Shown: one piece after another, positions 1 through 8,300 of the stretch
How the letters are laid out: the number at the start of each line of letters is the position of its first letter
Position numbering within the stretch: position 1 is the first letter of the stretch
Assembly (NCBI RefSeq): GCF_006539145.1
Contig: NZ_BJML01000012.1
Coordinates: forward strand, 1 to 64,000
Direction: 5' to 3'
DNA from: Microbacterium testaceum
Lineage (GTDB): Bacteria; Actinomycetota; Actinomycetes; Actinomycetales; Microbacteriaceae
Length of the DNA stretch: 64,000 nt
Position numbers and translations under genes: made by a program
Notes under the pieces: model-generated
The model's input: the letters and a program-made list of their open reading frames with translations, nothing else
What the model was told of the DNA's origin: nothing
Databases searched by the model: none

Positions 1-66
1 CCCCACGGGCGAGCGCGCGCCGGGCGTGCAACCGAGCGGGCGCGCCGGACGGGCGCGCGCGGCCGG

Positions 67-3000
67 TCAGATGACCGCGGCGCTCCAGGTGTCGACGGCA
101 CCGAAGCGGAACGCGCCGATCGACACCGCCTGCTCACGCAGGAACGGCAGGAGCTCCAGCCGCCCGGCCGTGGTCACCTCGTTCGCATACACGGTCAGGG
201 AGACGTCGCCCCCGACCGTCTCGGCGACGGCCGTGCGCAGCGTCGCCACCGTCTCAGCGGGGCCCACGAGGCGCAGGCGCCCGGGGCGCGGGGCGGCGAC
301 GAGGTTCTCGGCGTCGCCGTCGGCGGCATCCGGGATGCCACCCGCCAGACGCTGCAGCCACTCGGCGTCGCTCTCGACCGAGACCGCGACCCCGCTGTCG
401 CCCAGCAGGTGTCGGACGGCGGCGGGAAGACCCACCGGGGTACTGAGACTGAAGGCCGAGCCCGAGCGCACCGCGGCCACCAGAACGCGCAGCACCGCCT
501 CCCACGCGGCGTCCGCGGTGGCGCGGACGGCCACATCGACCGGTCGGTAGCGGCGGAGGTTGCGCTCGACGCCGAGTCGCGACACGTCGCGTACGCGCCC
601 GAACTCGCGGTCCCACGCGACAGCGTCTGCGAGGGCACCGCGGCGGAGCCAGTCGAAGGCCTCGTACGACAGGGTCGGTTGAGCTGCTTCGATCAGCGCT
701 GTGATGCGCGAATCGAGGCCGCGCAGGTGCAGGGTCGACGACGATGCCCCGCCCGACGACGGTCGCCACGATCCGAGCGTGACGAGACGGTTCGGCCCGC
801 CCGACATCGCTCCGTCGCCCACCGACGCCTCGCCCCAGCCGCCGAGCGGCTCGCGCTGCACGACCGCTCCGGTCGAGGGACGGTTGACCCGCAGCACGGC
901 GGCCTCGACGGTATCGAGCCAGAGCTCGAGATCGGCCTCGTCGCGGGTGTGGAGACCGGCGACGAAGCCCGACCCGATCGCGTTCTGCAGTTCGATCGCG
1001 CGGGTCACGGTGGGGGCGTGCAGGATGCCGAGCACCGGCGCCGCCACCGCGGCCCGGGTGAGGTGCGACCCGGCGGTGACGCCCGTGCGCACGCCCGGCG
1101 ACCAGAACCGGCCGGCCGTCTCGGGCCCGAGATCGAGCTCGCGCGGCTCCACGAGCCAGCGTTCGCCATCGCCGAGGACGGTCAGGGCGCGACGCACCTC
1201 GCCCACGGGTTCTTCGACGAGGGGGCCGATGTCGGAGAGCGGGTCGTCGGCGGGACCGACGCGCAACGACGACACCGCATCCTTGAGTTGCTCGGTGAAG
1301 CGCGACGAGCGCCCGAGCGCCCCGACGAGAATCACGAGCGACACGGCTGTGGCGGCCTGCCCCGCTCGGGCGAAGGCCCCGGCCACGATGTCGGCGACGG
1401 CGGCGTCCACGTCGGCGGAAGGGGCGACGATCGCGACGTTGCGCCCGGCGGTGAACGCCTGCAGGGGCAGGGCCGCTCGCCACGCAACGAAGCGCTCGGC
1501 CGTCGCGCGGGCTCCCGCGAGCAGCACGCGGTCGACGCCCGGGTGGGCGATGAGCGCGCGCCCCGACGCGTCCTCGTTGAGGTCGACGTAGACGAGCACG
1601 TCACGCGGCACTCCCGCGGCCCACAGCGCCTCGGCGATGACGGCACCCGAGCGTCGCGCGCGCGGCGAGGGCGTGAGCACCACCCCCGACCCGGCGGCCA
1701 GAGCGGCGAGAGTCTCGGCGGCGCAGAGTCCCACCGGGGCGTTCCACCGCGGAGCCACGACGCTCAGCCGGTCGGGCACGAACACGGCACCGGGCACGCG
1801 ATCGAGCTCCTTCGCGGTGGCGGCGTAGTACGCGGCGGCGTCGACGGCCTGGCTGACCTCGGCGTCGGCCTCGGCGAGCAGGGCTCCTCCCTCGGACGCG
1901 AGCACCTCGACGAGCTCGGCGCGGCGCTGCTCGAGGCTGCGCGCGACCGACTGCAGCACGGCGGCACGGTCGGCAGCGGCGAGCGCCCCCCACGGCTCGG
2001 CCGCGGCACGCACGCGATCGATCACCGCATCGAGTCCCGCTTGGTCGTCGACGCGCCCCGCGGCGGCCGTGGCATCCCCCGCGGTCGAGCCGGCGACGCG
2101 GCCGAGGACGGACAGCGCCCAGGCGCGGTCGGCGGGGACGGTCGGATCGGTGTCGGAGACGTTACGGAACCCGGGAGCGCCGCCCGCGAGCTCTGCGCTC
2201 TCACGGGCCGAGAACACGGCGGTGTCGACGAAAGCCTGTCCGCCGAACAGCATCTGCTGCACGTCGGGACCCAGGGCGGAGGTGTCCCCGGATGCCGCGG
2301 CCTCGCGCGCGATGCCCAGCACCGCCTGCGTGAGCCCCGGCTCGGCGGCATCGTCGTCGGCGCGCTCGCGCAGGATCGCCGGGAGCGCCTCGACATCGCG
2401 CTGCGGAATGCGCCCGCCGAGAGCCGGGAGCTCGGCGGCGGCCAGCGCGCGCCGGACGCGGGCAGCGATCGACGCGGTCTCGGGGGTGTGCTCGTCCGCG
2501 TCCTCGCCCCGTTCGTCCTCGGAGGCGGTGGGCGATTCGGGCACCGCAAGCGGCAGGGCGGGCGCACCGGCGACCACCGTCGCGTAGCTCGCGGCGAGGC
2601 GCGCGACGACGGCGTCGAGGTCATCGTGGTGCGCGGTCGGCGCCGTCCAGAGGTGCCCCTCTCCCGGGGTCCACGGCGAGGTGTGCGGCAGCGCGAGGGC
2701 GAGCGCGGCCTCCGCGTCGGCCGCGAGGGCCAGGGCGAGGGCGGCGCGCTCGGGGTCGGCGGTCGCCAGCTCGACGGCGAAGCCTTCGAGCCCCCTCGAA
2801 CTCAGCGCCTCGCGAAGGCTGCGAACGAGGGCGGCGTCAACGTCGTCCCGCGCCGTGACCGCCGGGGCGGGCCACCCGTGGCGCGCCGCCGACACGGTAT
2901 CCGGGGTCTCGATGAGGGCGTCGCTCAGACGCAGCGTCAGGCGGGCGCCGCCCGCGGAGGTGCGCACGCGCGCCCACGCCGACAGCTCACGGACGGCCTC

Positions 3001-3777
3001 GGGCGTCTCCCCGACGGCCGCGGGCAACTGGATGCCGGCTCGGAGTGCGACGAGACGCGGTTCCTCGAGCACGCGCGTGAGCACCGCAACGGTGAGGTCG
3101 AGGTCGTCGCGTCCCTCCGCGATCAGCGTCACGTGGGTGCGCGCGGCGAGCGCGTCGAGGAAGACCGGCAGCAACCGCTCGGCGGCGTGCTCGACCTCGG
3201 CATCGAACGCCCACGGCGACGGCGTGACGACGACATCGGAGATCGCGAGCGAGATCCGCGACACGTCGTCGCGGGACAGCAGCGACCGGATGCCGTCGAG
3301 CCGGCGCCGTGCGCCGGCGTCGCCGACGATCGCGGGCCCGACCAGACGCACCTCGACCGCGGAGCCCAGGGCCTCGAGGGCCGGGCTGAGCCGCTCGGGG
3401 CGCACGTCGAGCACGAGGGCGGCGAGGAGGTCGCGCATCGCGCGGCGAGCGAGGGGCACCGCGGGACTCGGGAGCACGGGCGCGACGGCGCCGCCGAGCT
3501 GCAGCGCTCCGCGCACGAACCACGGGAGGGAGGCGGGGAGGTCGTCGGCGAGCCGATGCAGCGCCGAAGCGGCGGAGGTGAGCGACTCCGGGCGCGAGAC
3601 ACCGTCGATCGCGGCGGCCAGGAACGCGGCGACGGCAGGGTCCGCGGGCAGGTCGCCGAGACGAGGCACGGTCCCCGGGACCGTCCGCCGCGAGAACGTC
3701 GCGGCGATGCGAGCGGCACGAGAGGGGAGGCCGGGAGAGAGCGCGGGAACGGGGGCGCCGGAGTCGTTCGTGCTCAT
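67..3777 (-). CDS. PutA-like proline dehydrogenase / P5C dehydrogenase family protein, catalytically degenerate
   Basis: About 1,236 residues, the length of a bifunctional PutA (proline to glutamate). A PRODH-like barrel lies near residues 30-390 and an aldehyde-dehydrogenase-like half near 500-1010. The ALDH fold signature survives (RWNAP for PWNFP; GAVVQREPLGGW near the C-terminus). The catalytic Cys of GQKCSA is Ala809 (GQAATA), and the general-base position of ETSGKN is Phe775 (FTAGRN). In the barrel, the FAD/substrate motifs VKGAN and VSIKVS read LSDAL and ISLAIS. From these losses I infer it is unlikely to catalyse either step, so a structural, binding or regulatory role or a decaying paralogue is possible. 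The start chosen is the ATG of MSTNDSGA, 7 nt downstream of a TAGGCT -10 box at 3785-3790, consistent with a leaderless mRNA; an in-frame start 9 codons upstream exists. Confidence 0.82.
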   Translation of the reverse strand: MSTNDSGAPVPALSPGLPSRAARIAATFSRRTVPGTVPRLGDLPADPAVAAFLAAAIDGVSRPESLTSAASALHRLADDLPASLPWFVRGALQLGGAVAPVLPSPAVPLARRAMRDLLAALVLDVRPERLSPALEALGSAVEVRLVGPAIVGDAGARRRLDGIRSLLSRDDVSRISLAISDVVVTPSPWAFDAEVEHAAERLLPVFLDALAARTHVTLIAEGRDDLDLTVAVLTRVLEEPRLVALRAGIQLPAAVGETPEAVRELSAWARVRTSAGGARLTLRLSDALIETPDTVSAARHGWPAPAVTARDDVDAALVRSLREALSSRGLEGFAVELATADPERAALALALAADAEAALALALPHTSPWTPGEGHLWTAPTAHHDDLDAVVARLAASYATVVAGAPALPLAVPESPTASEDERGEDADEHTPETASIAARVRRALAAAELPALGGRIPQRDVEALPAILRERADDDAAEPGLTQAVLGIAREAAASGDTSALGPDVQQMLFGGQAFVDTAVFSARESAELAGGAPGFRNVSDTDPTVPADRAWALSVLGRVAGSTAGDATAAAGRVDDQAGLDAVIDRVRAAAEPWGALAAADRAAVLQSVARSLEQRRAELVEVLASEGGALLAEADAEVSQAVDAAAYYAATAKELDRVPGAVFVPDRLSVVAPRWNAPVGLCAAETLAALAAGSGVVLTPSPRARRSGAVIAEALWAAGVPRDVLVYVDLNEDASGRALIAHPGVDRVLLAGARATAERFVAWRAALPLQAFTAGRNVAIVAPSADVDAAVADIVAGAFARAGQAATAVSLVILVGALGRSSRFTEQLKDAVSSLRVGPADDPLSDIGPLVEEPVGEVRRALTVLGDGERWLVEPRELDLGPETAGRFWSPGVRTGVTAGSHLTRAAVAAPVLGILHAPTVTRAIELQNAIGSGFVAGLHTRDEADLELWLDTVEAAVLRVNRPSTGAVVQREPLGGWGEASVGDGAMSGGPNRLVTLGSWRPSSGGASSSTLHLRGLDSRITALIEAAQPTLSYEAFDWLRRGALADAVAWDREFGRVRDVSRLGVERNLRRYRPVDVAVRATADAAWEAVLRVLVAAVRSGSAFSLSTPVGLPAAVRHLLGDSGVAVSVESDAEWLQRLAGGIPDAADGDAENLVAAPRPGRLRLVGPAETVATLRTAVAETVGGDVSLTVYANEVTTAGRLELLPFLREQAVSIGAFRFGAVDTWSAAVI

Positions 3778-3966
3778 GCTCGTCAGCCTAATTACCGCGT
3801 GCACGGCGCCCCGGCGGCCCGCCGCGCAACCCGCGGATCAGCGGCCGGGTCCCCGGTCGCGAGAGGACCGATGCCCTGTCCCCCGAATGGCCGACATTTA
3901 TGCACTCTGATCAGAAATTCACAGGAAATCCTTCGCATTTCGTCCGGTTCGTGTTTCTATGGCGGT

Positions 3967-4028
3967 GGGTACCCCGCCATTTATCCCCCTGGATGGAAGG
4001 TCACTCCACGTGAACCGCATATCGAAAA
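3967..4028 (+). promoter_or_regulatory. Conserved leader of protease A (copy 1 of duplicated 5' element)
   Basis: From GGGTACCCC through TTATCCCCCTGGATGGAAGG to the start of the signal peptide, this stretch is nearly identical to 11036-11096 in front of the second protease. It holds the ribosome binding site (GGAAGG at 3995-4000) and a small possible hairpin (ATCC/GGAT) just before it. Near-total conservation of a non-coding leader suggests either recent duplication or shared regulation. Confidence 0.6.
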
Positions 4029-5137
4029 CCGTCGTGGGTGCAGCAGCCCTCGGCCTGTTCCTGACCACCGCCGCCACCGCTCCCGCGCTGGCCCAGACCC
4101 CCACGTCATCGCCCGACGCGGCCGTCGACGGAGTCGACGCGCAGCTGCTCGAAGCGATGGCCGCCGATCTCGGCACCGACGTGTCGGGCGCGCAGGACGT
4201 CCTGCGTTTCCAGGCCGACGCGGCCGGGACCGCCGACGACGTCGCCGCCGCCGCCGGTGACGCCTTCGCCGGAACCTGGCTCGACGAATCGACGCGCACC
4301 GTCTACGCCGCGGCCACCACGGACGCCGCTCGCGAAGCGGCCGCCGACGCCGGGGCCGTCCCCGTCGCCGCGGAGCACTCGCTCGACGACCTCGAGGCAA
4401 TCGCCGCGAAGCTCGAGGCGAGCCCCGCACTGCCCGACGTCATCCCCTCATGGTGGATCGACGTCGAGCAGAACGACCTCGTCGTCGACGTGGTCGCCGG
4501 CGGCGATCAGGCCGCGGCCGACTTCGTCGCGACCCTCGGCGCCCCTGCCGACGCCGTCCGCCTGGAAACCGGTGCCGAAGCGCCCGAGACCTTCGCGACG
4601 ATCCAGGGCGGCATCGCCTACAACATCAACAACCAGAGCCGCTGCTCGGTGGGCTTCGCGGTGCAGGGCGGTTTCGTCACCGCCGGCCACTGCGGCGACG
4701 CGGGCGACAGCACCACCTACGGCACATTCCAGGGCTCCTCGTTCCCCGGCAACGACTACGCCTGGGTCAGCACGCCCAACCACACCCCGGTCGGCTCGGT
4801 GTCGAACTACTCCGGCGGCTCCGTCGCCGTGAAGGGCTCGACGGCCGCCGCCGTCGGCGCGACCGTCTGCCGCTCGGGCTCGACCACCGGTTGGCACTGC
4901 GGCCAGATCCAGGGCTACAACTCCACGGTGCGCTACGCCGAGGGGTCGGTCTCGGGCCTGATCCGCACGAACGTCTGCGCCGAGCCGGGTGACTCCGGCG
5001 GCTCGCTCCTCGCGGGCAACCAGGCACAGGGCGTCACCTCCGGCGGTTCGGGCGACTGCACGAACGGCGGTACGACGTACTTCCAGCCCGTGAACGAGAT
5101 CCTGCAGAACTACGGCCTGCGCCTGCTGACCAGCTGA
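4010..5137 (+). CDS. Secreted S1 family serine protease (streptogrisin/alpha-lytic type), copy A
   Basis: About 375 residues, starting at GTG 4010 with GGAAGG upstream. The layout is a signal peptide (ending near ALAQ), an alpha-lytic-type pro-region (about 40-195), then a chymotrypsin-fold domain. The triad is visible: His in TAGHC, Asp in the NDYAW region, Ser in PGDSGGS. Paired cysteines (CSVGF/GHC, CRSGS/WHC, CAEPG/GDC) match the disulfides of family S1E. The pro-region probably acts as a folding chaperone cleaved after export. It is a near-duplicate of the protease at 11078-12193; the two flank a wall-anchored arabinofuranosidase. The biological substrate cannot be told from sequence. 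Confidence 0.93.
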   Translation: MNRISKTVVGAAALGLFLTTAATAPALAQTPTSSPDAAVDGVDAQLLEAMAADLGTDVSGAQDVLRFQADAAGTADDVAAAAGDAFAGTWLDESTRTVYAAATTDAAREAAADAGAVPVAAEHSLDDLEAIAAKLEASPALPDVIPSWWIDVEQNDLVVDVVAGGDQAAADFVATLGAPADAVRLETGAEAPETFATIQGGIAYNINNQSRCSVGFAVQGGFVTAGHCGDAGDSTTYGTFQGSSFPGNDYAWVSTPNHTPVGSVSNYSGGSVAVKGSTAAAVGATVCRSGSTTGWHCGQIQGYNSTVRYAEGSVSGLIRTNVCAEPGDSGGSLLAGNQAQGVTSGGSGDCTNGGTTYFQPVNEILQNYGLRLLTS

Positions 5138-5155
5138 TCCCCTCCGGGTACCCCC

Positions 5156-5195
5156 GACGCCCGGTCGCCTCACGGCGGCCGGGCGTCGTTCTTTT
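5156..5195 (+). terminator. Rho-independent terminator after protease A
   Basis: GACGCCCGG (5156-5164) pairs with CCGGGCGTC (5179-5187), followed by GTTCTTTT, 18 nt after the protease stop. A partial copy of the stem region recurs at 5217-5243. Confidence 0.75.
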
Positions 5196-5262
5196 CCTCA
5201 CCCGATCAGGACGCCGCGGTCGCCCCACGGCGGCCGGGCGTCGTGCTCTCGCGTCTGCCGAC

Positions 5263-5302
5263 GGGGATGCCGCGATCACGCGAACGCGGCGGCGGCATCC
5301 CC
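5263..5302 (-). terminator. Hairpin downstream of the arabinofuranosidase gene
   Basis: An 11-bp perfect inverted repeat, GGGGATGCCGC at 5263-5273 and GCGGCATCCCC at 5292-5302, begins 10 nt beyond the stop of the leftward GH51 gene. No T-run follows, so intrinsic termination is only probable. Confidence 0.5.
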
Positions 5303-5311
5303 GGTCTCGGC

Positions 5312-8300
5312 TCAGCCGATCGCGCCGCGGCGGCGCCTCAGAACCGCACCGATCAGCACCGCGAGCAGGCCGAGGGCGAGGGCACCACCCCCGACCGCGC
5401 CGCCGGTCACCGCGAGCGGCGAGGGCACCGAACCGGTCGAACCGCCCGGAGCCGGCGGAAGCACCGGAGAGGCGCCGTCAGCACCGGCCCGCACCTCGAT
5501 GGCCACTGCGGCTTCGACGCCGCCGATACGCGCGATCACCCGATGGGCGCCCGCCGGGGTGTCGGCCGGGATCGTGACGTTCACGAGGAACGACCCGTTC
5601 GCGTCGGTGCGGACGGCCCCCAGCTGCACGGGAGTGGAACGCAGCTCGAGCTCACCGTCGGCGTTCGCCGGCCAGCCCGATCCCGACACCGTGATCACTC
5701 CGCCCGCGACGAAGTCGCCCGAGACCGACAGCGTCGGGTCTCCCGCGTTCGCGCCGATCGAGGTCGAGCCCGTCCCACTGACGTTGCCGGCCACGTCGAC
5801 CGCGCGATACGACACGATCGTGGCCCCGTCACCGACGGCCACGGCCGCCTGCGCGCCGGCCGTCGTCGTCCAGGTCGCCGCGTCGCCGAGGCGGTACTCC
5901 ACGCGCGCCACCCCCGAACCGCTGTCGCTCGCCGCGAGCGTGACGCTCCGGGCCGCGGCATCCACCGTCGCCGTCGTCGTCGGGGCGGTGCGGTCGAACT
6001 TCACCGCGGCCGTCACGGGGGTCGAGACGTTCTTCGACGCGTCGGTCGCCCGGAACGCGAGGTTCCAGGTCCCCTCCGCCGGGGTCACCGCACCGGTATA
6101 TGCCGCCCAGGTCGTCCCCCCGTCGGTGCTGACCTCGAGGCGCGGTGCGGCGTCGACGTCGTCGGTGGCCGTGGCGGTGACGGACGGCTGCGAGACGAAC
6201 CAGCCTTCGGCCCCGTCCGGCACGGCCGGCGTGGTCTGCACCGCCACCGTGGGCGCCGTCGTGTCGGCCTCGCGGGTGTGCATCCGCACGAACGTCACCG
6301 AGTACGGCTCGAAGGAGTGGGTGAAGCTGCTCGAGACCGCCATCTGCGAGGTCTTCGGTGCCACCGGCGTCTCGGTCGCGGTGTTCAGCGCCGAGGGGGC
6401 CGCCGCCAGGGTGGTCACGTCGGCCGTGGGCAGGACGCCGATCCCGCCGAGGTCGATCGTGGTCTCGGCGGCCTTGGCCTGGGCGTTGACGACCTTGAGC
6501 AGCACGTCACCGGTGGCGTCGTCCCGCGTCATGACCTGGGCGAAGGGTTCGACCTCGGTGTTGGTGAACTGTCCCTGCTGCACCCCGTCGGCGAACAGCG
6601 TCACCTGCGCGCCGCGCACCTGGATGCGCAGGTCGTAGGTGCGGTTCGTCTCGACGCGCGACAGGCCCGTGTCGGTGACGATCGACGTGGCGCCGCCCAC
6701 GGCCTTCTCCACGACGCTGCGGGTGTTGCCCCAGCCGCCCAGGTTCCACCACATGTAGTCGGCGGATTCCTTCACCCCGAACCCGACGAGGAAGCCCTCA
6801 GCGCCGGCGAGCTTGGTGGCCTTGAGCGACACGTCGTAGTCGGTGGCGTCCATCGCGGGACCGGCGACGAGCGTGTTGTTCGCCGTCGTCGACGACTGCA
6901 CGTAGCTGCCATCGGCCGCCGACCAGGAGCCCGCGCCCGCGAGCTTCGTCCACCCCTCGTCGTTCTTGTCGGCGAAGTCGTCGGAGAAGAGCGTCTTCCC
7001 GTCGGGCGTCGTGACCTTCACGTCGTCGTAGCGAGCGGAGGTGCTCCAGGTCGACAGGCCCACGGCACCGGAGACAGCGGTGGATGACAGATCCCCGCCC
7101 GCCGTGGTCGGGATGACCCGGTCGCCGACGTTGCTCATGAAGAGCTTCTGCACCTCGTAGTTCGCCGAACCCCACACCTGGTCGCGGTCGAACCAGATGA
7201 GGTCGGGGCGCCACTGCACGTTGCTCGTGTCGGCCAGCAGCGGCGCGTACGACGCCATCTTGACCACGTCGGCGTTGCGTTCGAGGCCCGACATGTACGC
7301 CGCCTCCGACAGGGCGTTGAAGAAGCGGTTGTCGCGCGAGGCGTACTCACCGATCCACACCTTCGGACCGTTCCGGTCGTAGGAGTCGTAGCGGGTGTTG
7401 TGCGAGAGGAACCACGACGGGTCGCGGTAGTAGTGCTCGTCGACCATGTCGACCTTCTCAGCCCTGTTCTGCTCCCAGTGCTTCTCGAAGCTCGCGCCCT
7501 CGGCGTCGGGGCCCGAGTTGCTGATCAGGATCATGTCGGGGTACTTCGCCGTGATGGCATCCCGGAACTGCACGAAGTTCGCCATGAACGCCTCGGGGTA
7601 GTTCTCCTCGTTGCCGATCTCGATGCGGTCGAGACCGAAGGGCGCGGAGTGGCCCATGTCGGCGCGGAGCTTGCCCCACGTCGTGTCGACGCCGCCGTTG
7701 GCGAACTCGATGAGGTCGAGGGTGTCCTGGATATGGCGCTGCAGCAGAGCCGGGTCGGTCGGCTGCAGGGCCTGACCGCAGCCGTTCATCAGAGCGGGGA
7801 CGTCGGGCACGGGCTTGGCGCCGATGTCTTCCGCGAACTGGAAGTACTCGTAGTACCCGAGGCCCAGCGACTGGTTGTAGCCCCAGAAGTTGGCGTTGGT
7901 CGCGCGGGTCTCGACCGGGCCGACGCTGTCTTTCCACTGGTACGAGCGGGCGCGCTCGTAATTCGAGTCGGCCGAGTAGTCCTCGTGGCTGTTGACGTTG
8001 ACGATGCAGCCGCCCGGGAAGCGCACGAACTTCGGGTGCAGGTCGGCGATCTTCTGCGCGATGTCCTTGCGCAGGCCGTTGGCGCGACCCTTGAAGGTGT
8101 CGCGCGGGAAGACCGAGACCTCGTCGAGGCGGAGCGTTCCGACTCCTGCCGCCTGCACGAGCACGCGCGCGGCGTCGGTCGTGGCCGTCGCCGTGACGGA
8201 GCCGCGGTACTTCACCCAGCCGTCTCCGCCCACGGTCGCCGTGAAGGGATTCGACAGCACGGTGCCGTCGGCGGAGCGCAGCACGAGCGAGACGGGGCTT

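Noticed and set aside
409..4260. A very long open frame on the plus strand opposite the PutA-like gene.
   Set aside because: High-GC antisense frame: Arg/Gly/Ala-rich, no domain pattern, and the opposite strand has a clear family match and codon bias.
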